From Actinacidiphila yanglinensis (GTDB lineage: Bacteria; Actinomycetota; Actinomycetes; Streptomycetales; Streptomycetaceae), in the NCBI RefSeq assembly GCF_900107965.1, contig NZ_FNVU01000001.1:620001-684000 (forward strand): a stretch of DNA of 64,000 bases. Direction: 5' to 3'. Position 1 is the stretch's first letter. Each line of letters starts with the position of its first letter. The notes beneath the pieces are model-generated. The model was not told the origin of the DNA and made no database searches. It was given only the letters and a program-made list of their open reading frames with translations. Shown here in pieces: positions 20,703 through 31,072 of the stretch. The translations under genes were made by a program, and so were the position numbers.

Positions 20703-23102
20703 TCAGGAGGGCTGGCGGGCTGTGCGCCTGCGCAGGGGGGCGGTGATGCGGCGGACGGTCTCGCGGAGCCGTGTGGTGAGACTGCTCCAGCGGGCGGAGA
20801 GGGCCCATCCGACGCGGGCCGCGGAGCGGGGCAGGAGGAGTGCCCGTACACGGCTGCGGCGGTTCACGCCGGCCCGCAGACCACGGTGGACCCGGTGCAC
20901 CTCCTCCGCGAGCCCCGGTGTGGGCTGGGGGCGGGCGGCGTAGAGGGTCTGCTCCACCGCCGTCGCGAGCGCGGCGGCGGACTCGGCCGCCTCGCCCTCC
21001 AGGTGCCCGTCCCGTACCAGCCGGGCCATCGCGCGCCGCGGCGTCTCCGAGTCGTCGGGCGGGATGCCGTAGTCCCAGCCGGTGTCGAGCACCTCCCGCC
21101 ATGCGGACAGGGCGAGCCCTTCGGTCCGGTCCCCTCCGCCGCCGAGCCTTCGTCTGCGGACGCGGGTGCGCCACAGCAGCGGCGTGGTCGGAGCGAGCAG
21201 CACCAGCAGCGCGGCCAGCGCGATCAGCGCGTTCCGGCCGCCGCCGAACCCGCCGCCGGAGCCGCCGCTCGCGGGCAGCGCGGCCTGCGAGCAGTCGCTG
21301 CCCGCCGCCGGGTCGCCCTGGGCGCAGCTCGACGAGGGCGTGGCGGTGGCGGTCGCGGTGGGCGCGGAGGTGTGCGGTGCGAGGTCCTGCTGGTTGCTCT
21401 TGCCGGAGGGGGCGGGCGCGATCGTGTAGTCGGGTGCGGTGCCGCGGTACGGCGTCGGCTCGAACCGGGTCCAGCCGATCCCCTCGAAGTACAGCTCCGG
21501 CCAGGCGTGCGCGTCCTTCAGGCCCACCGACATCACGCCGTCACCGTTGGGCGCGGGCGAGCCGGGGGTGAAGCCGATCGCGACCCTCGCGGGAATGTGC
21601 AGGGTGCGGGCCATCGCCGCCATGGTGAAGGCGAAGTGGACGCAGAAGCCCTCTTTCGTCTGGAGGAACCGGGCGATCGCGTCGACCCCGGTGCCCGCCT
21701 TGGCCTGCGTGTTGTACACGAACTGGCCGGAGGTGAAGTAGTTCTGGAGGTCGACCGCCTTCTGGTAGTCGCTGGTGGCGCCTTTGGTCTCGCGCAGCGC
21801 GGTCTGCTTGACGATCGCCGGCAGCGAGTCGGGCACCTGCTCGTACTGCTTCGCGATCCGGCCGGTGGCCGGGGGCGCGTCGGCGAGCTGGGCAGCGGTC
21901 GGGTCGATCTGCATGCTGGTGACGGTGTAGCGCTGGCCGGCCGCGGTCTGGCCGTGCTCGCCGACGATCATCCGGCCCTCGGGCTGGAACTTCCAGTCGC
22001 CGGAGGTCTGCAGGCTCGCCGCTGGGAACGGCACCGGCAGCAGGCCCTGCACGTAGCTGTCGTCGACCCGCACCTGCGTGGTGGCGGTCGTGTACTTCAC
22101 CTCGGACGACATGCCCTGCGGCGTCGGCAGGGTGCTCGGCAGCGGCTCGGTCGGCAGGTCCGACGGCGACCACTCCTTGCCGTCGAACTTGTCCAGCGCC
22201 GCGATCCGCAGGTACATGCCGGTCGCCGGCTTGGCGTTGGTGGTGTAGGTCAACACCTCGCTGTTGCTGGGCTGGTTGAGGTTGTCCTGGAGCGCCGCGA
22301 TCAGGTTGATCGTGCCGCCGCCGCGGCCGCCGATCCCGTTGCCGCCGCTGCCGGAGGTGTCCAGCAGGCCGCTGCCGAGGGACGGCAGCGCGGCCGGCGC
22401 GATGAGCGCGATGCCCAGGGCCATCACGCCGATCCGGCGGGCGCCGCGCACGGGCGCGGTGCCGGCCGGGCCGGCCTGGCCGCCGCCCCACGCGTTGCTC
22501 GGGGGCGCGCTGCTGAACACCCGGCCCCAGCGCGAGATCCGGTCCCGGCCCTCGGCGAGCAGCAGCAGGAGGTAGCCGCTCGCGGCCAGCAGGAAGTACA
22601 GCCAGCTCGCGCCGCCGTCGGCCAGGCCGGCGGCGACCGAGTAGAGCGCCAGCAGCGGCAGCCCGGCCGGGGCCGCGCTGTTGTAGGTGACCGCCATCGC
22701 GTCCACCGCGAGCGCGACGATCGCCATCCCGCCGACCAGCAGGATCCTGATGCCCGGGGTGACCGGCGCGGGGATCGCGAAGTTCGAGACGTCGGTGATG
22801 CCGTCCTGGACCACCTGGCCGAGTTGCTGGAGGGCCTGCGGGCCGGGCACGACCCCGCCGAGCGCCGGCTGGGAGGCGAACATCACCGTCAGCACGACCA
22901 GCGACATCACCGCCTGGACCAGCACCGTCAGCGGCCGGGCCAGCGGGATCCGCCGGCACGCCGCGCCCACCGCGGACTGGAAGCAGACCAGCAGCACCGC
23001 CTTGACGAACCAGCCGCTGTTGCTGGTCAGCGGCAGCAGGGCGGCGCCGGACAGCACCGACGCCACCACCGCGCAGATCGTGAGTCGTGCCCGTCCGCTC
23101 AT
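20703..23102 (-). CDS. TgpA-like membrane transglutaminase (DUF3488/DUF4129)
   Basis: Membrane protein of 799 aa. The N-terminal third has about six transmembrane helices (DUF3488/TgpA_N), then a large outside domain with a transglutaminase core. The catalytic cysteine lies in EGFCVHFAFTMAAMAR, the histidine in DAHAWPELYFEGIGW, and the acidic residue in TRFEPTP. A Ser/Thr/Gly-rich linker leads to a late transmembrane helix and a cytoplasmic C-terminal DUF4129-like domain (TEGLALSAWREVLDTGWDYG). ATG 23102 overlaps the DUF58 stop (ATGA). With MoxR and DUF58 it forms a standard three-gene operon whose precise role is poorly known; an envelope role is likely. Confidence 0.9.
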   Translation of the reverse strand: MSGRARLTICAVVASVLSGAALLPLTSNSGWFVKAVLLVCFQSAVGAACRRIPLARPLTVLVQAVMSLVVLTVMFASQPALGGVVPGPQALQQLGQVVQDGITDVSNFAIPAPVTPGIRILLVGGMAIVALAVDAMAVTYNSAAPAGLPLLALYSVAAGLADGGASWLYFLLAASGYLLLLLAEGRDRISRWGRVFSSAPPSNAWGGGQAGPAGTAPVRGARRIGVMALGIALIAPAALPSLGSGLLDTSGSGGNGIGGRGGGTINLIAALQDNLNQPSNSEVLTYTTNAKPATGMYLRIAALDKFDGKEWSPSDLPTEPLPSTLPTPQGMSSEVKYTTATTQVRVDDSYVQGLLPVPFPAASLQTSGDWKFQPEGRMIVGEHGQTAAGQRYTVTSMQIDPTAAQLADAPPATGRIAKQYEQVPDSLPAIVKQTALRETKGATSDYQKAVDLQNYFTSGQFVYNTQAKAGTGVDAIARFLQTKEGFCVHFAFTMAAMARTLHIPARVAIGFTPGSPAPNGDGVMSVGLKDAHAWPELYFEGIGWTRFEPTPYRGTAPDYTIAPAPSGKSNQQDLAPHTSAPTATATATPSSSCAQGDPAAGSDCSQAALPASGGSGGGFGGGRNALIALAALLVLLAPTTPLLWRTRVRRRRLGGGGDRTEGLALSAWREVLDTGWDYGIPPDDSETPRRAMARLVRDGHLEGEAAESAAALATAVEQTLYAARPQPTPGLAEEVHRVHRGLRAGVNRRSRVRALLLPRSAARVGWALSARWSSLTTRLRETVRRITAPLRRRTARQPS

Positions 23103-24561
23103 CCCGCCGCCCCCGCTCCGCGCCGCGCCTGTCGCGCCTGCGCCTGCTGCGTCTCCTCGCGCGACCGGTAACGGTCCGCCTGCTGCCACAGTTCCGGCAG
23201 CGCGGCTCCCGGTTGCACCTCGACCACGTTCCACCCCGCCTCGCGCAGCAGCCGTACCGCGCGCTCGGTGCTGTCCGGTTCCTCGCCGTCGGCCCCCGGT
23301 CGTACCGCGGACAGCTCGGGGCCGGGCCGGGTGCCGATCTCGCGGGCCAGCCAGTCGTCGCTGTCCAGCACGAACGCCACCGCGCCGCCGGCCCGTTGCC
23401 GCATCCGCGCGATGGTGGCGGCCTGTTCCTGGTAGAGGTCCCCGAAGAAGCCCACCAGCAGGCCCTCGCTGGCCGACCGCAGCACGTCGTACGCCGCCGA
23501 CAGCGACTCGCCGTCGGAGTGGTCGACCACGGCGAGGGTGTCCAGCAGCAGGCCGGCCATGTCACCGGAGTCGCCGCCGTAGCCGGAGGAGCCCTCGGGT
23601 CCCGGCACGCTGCTGCCGGTGTCGGTGAGCAGCCGCACCGCGAAGCCGCGCTCCAGCATGTGGGTGGAGACCGAGGCGGCGGCGGAGACCGCCCACTCGA
23701 AGGCCGAGTCGGGTCCCGCGCCGAAGTAGGCGTCCCTGCGGGTGTCGAGCAGCACGGTGCAGCGCGCCCGGTTCGGCTGCTCCTCGCGGCGCACCATCAG
23801 CTCGCCGTACTTGGCGGTCGACCGCCAGTGCACCCGGCGCAGGTCGTCGCCGTGCCGGTAGCCGCGCGGGATGACGTCGTCGTCGCCGGCCAGCGACAGC
23901 GCCCGGGTGCGGCTCTCGCCGTACCCGGTGGATTCGCCGGCCAGCCGCACCGGCGGCAGCGGCTCGACCCGGGGGACCACGGTGAGGGTGTCGAACGCGC
24001 TGAAGGACCGGGTGAGTTCGACCATGCCGAACGGATCGGTCAGCCGCAGTTGCAGCGGGCCCAGCGGGTAGCGGCCGCGCAGGTCGGAGCGGACCCGGTA
24101 GGACACCTCGCGGTGACCGCCGGGCTCCACCCGGTCCAGTACGAACCGCGGCCGCGGGCCGAGCACGTACGGCACCCGGTCCTGAAGCATCAGCAGCCCG
24201 GTGGGCAGCCGCGAGACGTTGTCGACCCGCAGGTGCACCCGGGCCTCGGACATCGCCGGCACCCGGGAGGGCGCGAGCCGCCGGCTGCCGGCCACCCGGT
24301 AGCGGGTGCGGTAGAGCACGGCCACGCACACCAGCGGCAGCACGGCCAGCAGCAGCCCGACCCGCAACAGGTCGGACTGGCCCAGGACGTAGGAGCAGGC
24401 GGCCGCGGCCACCCCGGCGGCCACGAAGGACCGGCCGCGGGTGGTCAGCCCGCCCAGCGCCCGGCGGAAACCGCTGGCCTGGTGCTCGGCGGGCCCGCCC
24501 GGCCCGGCCGGCGGCACCCCGGTGCCCGGCGGGGGAGGCGCGGGCGAAGCCGGTGAGCTCA

Positions 24562-24562
<1 letters not shown>
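23099..24562 (-). CDS. DUF58 domain-containing protein (MoxR partner)
   Basis: Protein of 487 aa with a Pro/Gly-rich N-terminus, two transmembrane helices (GVAAAACSYVLGQSD; VGLLLAVLPLVCVAVLY), a beta-rich middle and a DUF58/vWA-like C-terminal half. The family signature is DVIPRGYRHGDDLRRVHWRSTAK, with vWA-like CTVLLDTRRDA. Such proteins work with MoxR ATPases. The start is GTG 24565 or ATG 24562; the ATG is preferred because GGAG lies 7 nt upstream. It overlaps the MoxR stop as ATGA. Confidence 0.9.
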
Positions 24563-25608
<1,046 letters not shown>

Positions 25609-25759
25609 CCGGTACTCCTCGGCCTGTTCCATTGGGGCCCCAGGGTCTCGGTCGTCCCTGGACCGCGGCCCTCCCCGATTGCGCAACGCCCGCCGCGGGC
25701 GGGTCGTGCCGCATGGTGCATTCTTCCCTTACGAGGAGGGCCACGTCACTCGCCTGCCG

Positions 25760-26314
25760 TTACTTGTTCGTGATTTCCCGCAGCAGACCGGTGTGCACGT
25801 CGAAGACGAAGCCGCGCACGTCGCCGGTGTGGGCCAGGAACGGGGAGGTCCGCACCCGGGCCATGGACTGCCGCACGTCCTGGTCGACGTCGGTGAACGC
25901 CTCGACCGCCCAGGTGGGCCGCTGGCCGACCTCGTGCTCCAGCTCGGTGCGGAACTCCTCGGTGATGGTCTGCATGCCGCAGTTGGTGTGGTGGATGAGT
26001 ACGACGGAGCGTGTACCCAGGGCGCGCTGACTGATGGCAAGGGAACGGATGGTGTCGTCGGTGACCACCCCGCCCGCGTTGCGGATGGTGTGGCAGTCGC
26101 CCAACTCCAGGCCGAGCGCCTTGTGCAGGTCGATGCGGGCGTCCATGCAGGCGACGACCGCCACCTTCTGGACGGGCGCCGCTCCCATGCCGGGGTCGCT
26201 GAACTGCGCGGCATAGCGCTGGTTGGCCGCGACCAGGCGGTCGGTCACGGAGTCGGTGACATGGACGTCCCCGGTGGTCGGGGGATTCGTGGGGGCGCTG
26301 GCAGGTATCGACAT
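25760..26314 (-). CDS. Beta-class carbonic anhydrase
   Basis: Zinc enzyme of 184 aa interconverting CO2 and bicarbonate. The ligand motif CMDARIDLHKALGL holds the first cysteine with its Asp-Arg dyad, and HHTNCGM holds the histidine and second cysteine. RNAGGVVTDDTIRSL is also conserved. It is of the short beta-CA type. ATG 26314 is chosen because TACCGT lies 7 nt upstream and the longer frame has no family similarity. It is divergent from mraZ, and their promoter regions face each other. Confidence 0.93.
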   Translation of the reverse strand: MSIPASAPTNPPTTGDVHVTDSVTDRLVAANQRYAAQFSDPGMGAAPVQKVAVVACMDARIDLHKALGLELGDCHTIRNAGGVVTDDTIRSLAISQRALGTRSVVLIHHTNCGMQTITEEFRTELEHEVGQRPTWAVEAFTDVDQDVRQSMARVRTSPFLAHTGDVRGFVFDVHTGLLREITNK

Positions 26315-26321
26315 GTCTCTG

Positions 26322-26327
26322 ACGGTA
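26322..26327 (-). promoter_or_regulatory. -10 box of the carbonic anhydrase gene, leaderless
   Basis: TACCGT on the minus strand, 7 nt before ATG 26314, with no ribosome binding site. Confidence 0.4.
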
Positions 26328-26379
26328 TCCGAGCTGCCGCGTTCGCGAACCCGTGCCCATGGCGTGCGGCGCCGTTCGC

Positions 26380-26450
26380 ACCCGGGAGCGCACCCGGGTG
26401 TACGCAGGGGCGCACCCGGCGTACGGAGGGGCGCGCCCGGGCTCGGCAGC
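26380..26450. repeat. Short degenerate direct repeats upstream of mraZ
   Basis: Three imperfect copies of a GGCGCACCCGG-GTACG unit about 20 bp long lie between the divergent carbonic anhydrase and mraZ promoters. Function unknown; they may be a slippage product. Confidence 0.4.
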
Positions 26451-26452
26451 CG

Positions 26453-26492
26453 TTGACCGTGGTGCATGGTGGAGTAAAGTGGCGCGAAGTGG
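26453..26492 (+). promoter_or_regulatory. mraZ promoter overlapping three MraZ boxes
   Basis: TTGACC (26453-26458) and TAAAGT (26475-26480) are spaced by 16 nt, a good vegetative promoter. Overlapping it, ATGGTGG (26466), AAAGTGG (26476) and GAAGTGG (26486) recur with an exact 10-bp period. Evenly spaced GTGG-type boxes are the binding pattern of MraZ octamers, so this is very probably the autoregulatory operator of the dcw cluster. Confidence 0.75.
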
Positions 26493-26514
26493 TGCCGTCT
26501 GCGGGAGGTGTGCG

Positions 26515-26955
26515 GTGTTCCTGGGATTCCTCGGGACCTACACCCCGCGGCTGGACGACAAGAACCGGCTGGTGCTGCCGTCCCGTTTCCGCGAGCAGCT
26601 CGCCGACGGCCTGGTGATCACCCGCGGGCAGGAGCGCTGCCTGTGCGTGTGGCCGGCTGACGGCTTCCGGGCCGCCACCGAGCAGCTCTCCGCCGCGCCC
26701 CTCACCTCCAAGGCCGCCCGTGACTACCTGCGGGTGCTCTTCGCCGGCGCGCACGACGAGGTCCCCGACAAGCAGGGCCGGGTCACCGTCCCGCACCCGC
26801 TGCGGGAGTACGCGGGCCTGGTCCGCGACTGCGCGGTGATCGGCGCGAACACCCGGGTGGAGATCTGGTCGGCCGAGGCGTGGGAGCGGTACCTGGCCGC
26901 CCAGGAAGACAGCTTTTCCGCCCTCTCACAGGAGGTTCCGCCCGGATTACTGTGA
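26515..26955 (+). CDS. mraZ: Transcriptional regulator MraZ
   Basis: First dcw gene, a ring-forming DNA-binding repressor of its own operon (146 aa). It has two AbrB-like halves: [21 protein letters not shown] in the first and [21 protein letters not shown] in the second. Both carry the D-K/Q-GR-V/L-LP signature. GTG 26515 follows GGGAGG by 6-7 nt. Three MraZ-type boxes overlap its promoter. A 332-bp gap with a hairpin and a possible second promoter separates it from rsmH, so MraZ control over the rest of the cluster may be partial. Confidence 0.95.
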   Translation: MFLGFLGTYTPRLDDKNRLVLPSRFREQLADGLVITRGQERCLCVWPADGFRAATEQLSAAPLTSKAARDYLRVLFAGAHDEVPDKQGRVTVPHPLREYAGLVRDCAVIGANTRVEIWSAEAWERYLAAQEDSFSALSQEVPPGLL

Positions 26956-27043
26956 GCGCGGCCCCGCCCTGACGCGGTCCTGCGCCCCACTTCGTCCCAC
27001 CCCGGTGCGGATGACGTGCGGCCCGGCCTCCTCCCGCTCCGCT

Positions 27044-27079
27044 GCCCCGCTGGCACCACTTCCCCGGTGCCAGAGGGGC
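27044..27079. terminator. Hairpin between mraZ and rsmH
   Basis: GCCCC-g-CTGGCACC pairs with GGTGCCAG-a-GGGGC around an 8-nt loop, giving 13 pairs and one mismatch. It lies about 90 bp after mraZ and could terminate or attenuate transcription. The 332-bp gap 26956-27287 also holds TTCACC-N16-TAGCGT (27114-27141) and a doubled CCTGTCCTGT (around 27235-27258); I see no gene in it. Confidence 0.5.
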
Positions 27080-27113
27080 GTTTCCCCCGAGCGGGCGGGG
27101 ACCAGGTTCCATG

Positions 27114-27141
27114 TTCACCGAGCCGCTGCCCGCCGTAGCGT
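27114..27141 (+). promoter_or_regulatory. Possible internal promoter for rsmH and the wall cluster
   Basis: TTCACC and TAGCGT are spaced by 16 nt, about 145 bp upstream of rsmH. Confidence 0.35.
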
Positions 27142-27287
27142 GTCCGTCGTGCTTGTCTGGCAGGCGACGCCGTCCGTCCCCGTCGGGCGGCCGACCGACC
27201 CGACCCGCCCGGACCCGCTCCGGCCCGACCCGTCCTGTCCTGTCACCACCTGTCCTGTGACGTCCCCTACCGTGCGATAAGGCCCCC

Positions 27288-28256
27288 ATGAGCAACCCGT
27301 CCCCGTCCCCGCGGCACATTCCGGTGATGCTGCGGCGCTGCCTCGACCTGCTGGCCCCCGCGCTCGCGCTGCCCGGGGCCGTTGTGGTCGACGCCACGCT
27401 CGGGCTCGGCGGGCACAGCGAGGCGCTGCTGAGCACCTTCCCCTCCTGCCGGCTGATCGCGGTCGACCGCGACCCGGCCGCGCTGAAACTCGCGGGGGAG
27501 CGGCTGGCGCCGTTCGGGGAGCGCGCCACCCTGGTGCACGCGGTCTACGACGAGCTGCCCGAGGTGCTGGAGGGGCTGAAGGTGCCGCGGGTGCAGGGCG
27601 TGCTGTTCGACCTCGGCGTGTCCTCGATGCAACTCGACGAGGCCGAACGCGGCTTCGCCTACGCCCAGGACGCACCGCTGGACATGCGGATGGACCAGTC
27701 GACCGGGATCAGCGCCGCCGAGGTGCTGAACACCTATCCGCCGGGCGAACTGGTGCGCATCCTGCGGGCGTACGGCGAGGAGAAGTTCGCCCGCAAGATC
27801 GTCGACGCGGTGGTGCGCGAGCGGGAGCGGGAGCCGTTCACCGACAGCGCGCGGCTGGTCGACGTGATCCGGCAGGCGCTGCCGCAGGCGGCCAAGCGGA
27901 CCGGCGGCAACCCGGCCAAGCGCACCTTCCAGGCGCTGCGGATCGAGGTCAACGGCGAGCTGTCGGTGCTGGAGCGGGCCATTCCGGCGGCGGTCGCCGC
28001 GCTCGCGGTGGGCGGCCGGATCGCGGTGCTTTCGTACCACTCCCTGGAGGACCGGCTGGTCAAGCAGGTCTTCGCGGCCGGCGCGGCGCACTCCGCGCCG
28101 CCGGGCCTGCCGGTGGTGCCCGAGCAGTACCAGCCCCGGTTGAAGCTGCTCACCCGCGGCGCGGAACTGCCGGGCGAGGACGAGATCGCCGAGAACCGCC
28201 GGGCCGCACCGGCCCGGCTGCGCGGCGCGGAACGCATCCGGGAGGACGTGCGATGA
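27288..28256 (+). CDS. rsmH: 16S rRNA (cytosine(1402)-N4)-methyltransferase
   Basis: MraW/RsmH, 322 aa, methylates C1402 in the ribosomal P-site. It has [13 protein letters not shown] at the N-terminus, the SAM motif [48 protein letters not shown] and the C-terminal [15 protein letters not shown]. The ribosome binding site is weak (AAGG). The stop overlaps the ftsL start as ATGA. It is standard dcw content. Confidence 0.97.
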   Translation: MSNPSPSPRHIPVMLRRCLDLLAPALALPGAVVVDATLGLGGHSEALLSTFPSCRLIAVDRDPAALKLAGERLAPFGERATLVHAVYDELPEVLEGLKVPRVQGVLFDLGVSSMQLDEAERGFAYAQDAPLDMRMDQSTGISAAEVLNTYPPGELVRILRAYGEEKFARKIVDAVVREREREPFTDSARLVDVIRQALPQAAKRTGGNPAKRTFQALRIEVNGELSVLERAIPAAVAALAVGGRIAVLSYHSLEDRLVKQVFAAGAAHSAPPGLPVVPEQYQPRLKLLTRGAELPGEDEIAENRRAAPARLRGAERIREDVR

Positions 28257-28816
28257 GTGGCGGCGCGGGACGCGACGGGCGGCGCAGCGCCCGCGGCACC
28301 GTACGGGACGCGGTGCGCGGCAGCGCGCTGGGCGCGCGGCTGGGCGCCGGACGGTCCGCAACCGCGGCCCGCACCCCGTTCGTCGTACTCATCGTGACAC
28401 TGCTCGCCGGTGGTCTGATCTCCCTGCTGCTGCTCAACGCGGCGGTGAACCAGGACTCGTTCAAGCTGGACAAGCTGCAGGACCAGACCACCCACTACAC
28501 CGACCAGCAGCAGCAGCTCCAGCAGGAGGTCGACGGCTACTCGGCGCCGGACTCGCTGGAGCGGCGGGCCCGCGAGCTGGGCATGGTGCCGGGCGGCAAT
28601 CCCGCCTTCCTCGACTCCGACGGCAAGGTGCAGGGCTCGCCGTCGCCCGCGACCGCGCCGCCCGCGCCCCCGCCCGCACCGACCACCGCGCCGGCGACCC
28701 CGCTCGTGGGCACCACGGCGACGACCACGCCGACCGCCCCCGTGACGACCGTCCCTACCGCCCCGACCCTCCCGACCAGCACCCCTTCGACGTCGATCCC
28801 GACCCCCGGCAGGTGA
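28253..28816 (+). CDS. ftsL: Cell division protein FtsL-like
   Basis: Bitopic divisome protein of 187 aa in the canonical position between rsmH and ftsI. A basic cytoplasmic head (1-40) is followed by one transmembrane helix ([20 protein letters not shown]), a short leucine-zipper-like coiled coil ([21 protein letters not shown]) and the ELGMVPGG motif typical of actinobacterial FtsL. The last 60 residues are a Pro/Thr/Ala-rich extracytoplasmic tail, longer than in minimal FtsL. FtsL pairs with a DivIC-type protein to activate FtsW/FtsI. Confidence 0.9.
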   Translation: MSGGAGRDGRRSARGTVRDAVRGSALGARLGAGRSATAARTPFVVLIVTLLAGGLISLLLLNAAVNQDSFKLDKLQDQTTHYTDQQQQLQQEVDGYSAPDSLERRARELGMVPGGNPAFLDSDGKVQGSPSPATAPPAPPPAPTTAPATPLVGTTATTTPTAPVTTVPTAPTLPTSTPSTSIPTPGR

Positions 28817-28820
28817 GCGC

Positions 28821-30959
28821 GTGACCCCTCGCGATGACGCAGACGGCCCGCACGGCGACGGACCACGGCGGCCGCAGGCCCGCCGCACCGCCCGGCCCGC
28901 CGCGCCGCGACCGGGCGCCGATGCCGCGGGCCCCGACCAGCCGCAGCCTGGGCCGCGCGCCGCCCGCGTGCCCCGGCCCGGCCCGTCCGCCGGGTCGGGC
29001 TCGTCCGACGGGTCCGGCCGGTCCCGCGCCGCGGGTACCCCCCGCCCGCGCCGCTCCCGCCCGGTGAGCCGTACCCCCGCACCGCGCCCGTCGCGGCCGC
29101 GCGGCCCGCGGGCCGTACGCCTCGGCGCCGCCCGCCCCAGGCTGCGGCTGGTCGGGGTGGTGCTGACGCTGGTGATGGCGGTGTTCGTGGTGCGACTGCT
29201 GCAGGTGCAGGCCGTCGACGCGTCGGCGTACGCGGCGAAGGCGGCCGTCAACCGCTGGGTCACCCACGAGGTCACCGCCGACCGGGGCACCATCACCGAC
29301 CGCTCCGGCGTGGACCTGGCGACCACCGTGGACGCCTTCGACATCACCGCCGACCCGTACCTGTTCACGCCCGCGCAGGCCAAGGTCAGGGACGCGCCGC
29401 AGCAGGCCGCGCAGCTGCTCGCGCCGATCGTCGGCGGCGACGCCACGAAGATCGCCCGGCAGCTCGCCACCCCCGGCTCCCGCTACCAGATCGTCGCCCA
29501 GCAGCAGTCGCCGCAGGCGTGGAACCAGATCCAGGACCTGAAGTCCACCCTCGCCGCCAAGGCCGCCGCGGGCCAGGGCGCCGACGTGCTCGCCGGGATC
29601 TTCGACGTGCCCCACTCCAAGCGGGTCTACCCGGCCGGCGACCTCGCCGCGGGCGTCATCGGCTTCGTCAACAGCGACGGGCAGGGCGCGGGCGGCCTGG
29701 AGTCCATGCTCGACAAGGAACTCGCGGGCCAGAACGGCAAGATCCGCTACGCCCAGTCCGACGGCCGCCAGGTGCCCACCGCGGGCAGCCAGGAGCAGCC
29801 CGCCGTGCCGGGCACCGACGTGCAGCTCACCCTCGACCGCGACATCCAGTGGGCCGCCCAGTCCGCGATCACCAAGCAGGTGCAGAAGTCCCAGGCGGAC
29901 CGCGGCTACGTGGTCGTCCAGGACCCCCGCACCGGCCAGGTGCTCGCGATGGCCGACGCGCCCGGCTTCAACGCCAACGACCTGTCGCACGCCGACCCCG
30001 ACGCGCTGGGCAACGCCGCGATGCAGGACGCGTACGAACCCGGCAGCGTCAGCAAGCTGATGTCCATGTCCGCGATCATCGACACCGGTTCCGCCACCCC
30101 CACCACCCGCATCACCGTGCCCGGCACCCTGCCGCGCGCCGACCGGATCTTCCACGACGACGTCGACCACGGCACCTGGTACCTCACCCTCAACGGGGTG
30201 CTGGCCAAGTCCAGCAACATCGGCACCATCGAGGCCAGCGGGCAGCTCGGCAAGACCCAGCAGCAGGCCAACCAGGTGCTCTACTCCTACCTGCGGAAGT
30301 TCGGCATCGGCCAGCCCACCGGCGTCGGGTTCCCCGGCGAGACCCCGGGCATCCTCGCCAAACCGCAGGACTGGAACGCCTCCCAGCAGTACACCATCCC
30401 CTTCGGCCAGGGCCTCTCGCTCAACGCCCTGCAGGCCACCTCGGTGTACTCCACGATCGCCAACGGCGGCGTGCGGGTCGAGCCCAGCCTGATCCGCGGC
30501 ACCACCGGCCCCGACGGCCGCTTCGTGCCCGCCGCCGCACCCAAGAAGACCCGCGTGGTGAGCACGAAGACCGCCAGCACCGTGTCGCAGATGCTGGAGT
30601 CCGTGGTCGGCAGCGAGCAGGGCACCGGCATCAACGCCCGGATCGACGGCTACCGCGTCGCGGGCAAGACCGGTACGGCCAACCGGGTGGACCCGGCGAC
30701 CGGCCGCTACAAGGGGTACACCTCGTCCTTCATGGGCTTCGCGCCGGCCGACAAACCCCGGGTGACGATCTCCTGCGTGATCCAGAACCCCACCAAGGGC
30801 AGCTACTTCGGCGGCGACATCTGCGGCCCGGTCTTCAAGCAGGTCATGCAGTTCGCACTCAAGTCCCTGGGCGTGGCGCCCTCCGGATCGCACGCGCCGC
30901 AGCTGCCGGTCACCTGGGACCCGTCCGACCCCGCCACCACGGACAAGAAAGTCGGGTGA
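28821..30959 (+). CDS. ftsI: Septal peptidoglycan transpeptidase FtsI (class B PBP)
   Basis: Cross-links septal peptidoglycan. It is 712 aa: a long Arg/Pro/Ala-rich cytoplasmic tail (1-105), one transmembrane helix (LRLVGVVLTLVMAVFVVRLLQ), a dimerisation/pedestal domain (TADRGTITDRSGVDLATT) and a transpeptidase domain. The active-site motifs are S409-V-S-K412, S464-S-N466 and K616-T-G618. No PASTA repeats follow. GTG 28821 begins 4 bp after the ftsL stop with AGGTGA upstream. It partners FtsW. Confidence 0.96.
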   Translation: MTPRDDADGPHGDGPRRPQARRTARPAAPRPGADAAGPDQPQPGPRAARVPRPGPSAGSGSSDGSGRSRAAGTPRPRRSRPVSRTPAPRPSRPRGPRAVRLGAARPRLRLVGVVLTLVMAVFVVRLLQVQAVDASAYAAKAAVNRWVTHEVTADRGTITDRSGVDLATTVDAFDITADPYLFTPAQAKVRDAPQQAAQLLAPIVGGDATKIARQLATPGSRYQIVAQQQSPQAWNQIQDLKSTLAAKAAAGQGADVLAGIFDVPHSKRVYPAGDLAAGVIGFVNSDGQGAGGLESMLDKELAGQNGKIRYAQSDGRQVPTAGSQEQPAVPGTDVQLTLDRDIQWAAQSAITKQVQKSQADRGYVVVQDPRTGQVLAMADAPGFNANDLSHADPDALGNAAMQDAYEPGSVSKLMSMSAIIDTGSATPTTRITVPGTLPRADRIFHDDVDHGTWYLTLNGVLAKSSNIGTIEASGQLGKTQQQANQVLYSYLRKFGIGQPTGVGFPGETPGILAKPQDWNASQQYTIPFGQGLSLNALQATSVYSTIANGGVRVEPSLIRGTTGPDGRFVPAAAPKKTRVVSTKTASTVSQMLESVVGSEQGTGINARIDGYRVAGKTGTANRVDPATGRYKGYTSSFMGFAPADKPRVTISCVIQNPTKGSYFGGDICGPVFKQVMQFALKSLGVAPSGSHAPQLPVTWDPSDPATTDKKVG

Positions 30960-31059
30960 TCACCATCGGCGGCCACCCCAACCCGTCCGCCCGCCCCGTA
31001 CCGGAGCGCACCACCCGGCACGGCGGCGACCGTTTTGGCCCGGACCCCGGATCGGCGGG

Positions 31060-31065
31060 TAACCT
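31060..31065 (+). promoter_or_regulatory. -10-like box before murE
   Basis: TAACCT ends 7 nt before GTG 31073. It would allow separate leaderless expression of murE inside the cluster, and it supports this start over the upstream GTG. Confidence 0.35.
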
Positions 31066-31072
31066 CGCCGCC

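Noticed and set aside
29519..31072. In-frame extension upstream of murE across ftsI
   Set aside because: Overlaps the FtsI transpeptidase domain in another frame; MurE similarity starts only after 31073.
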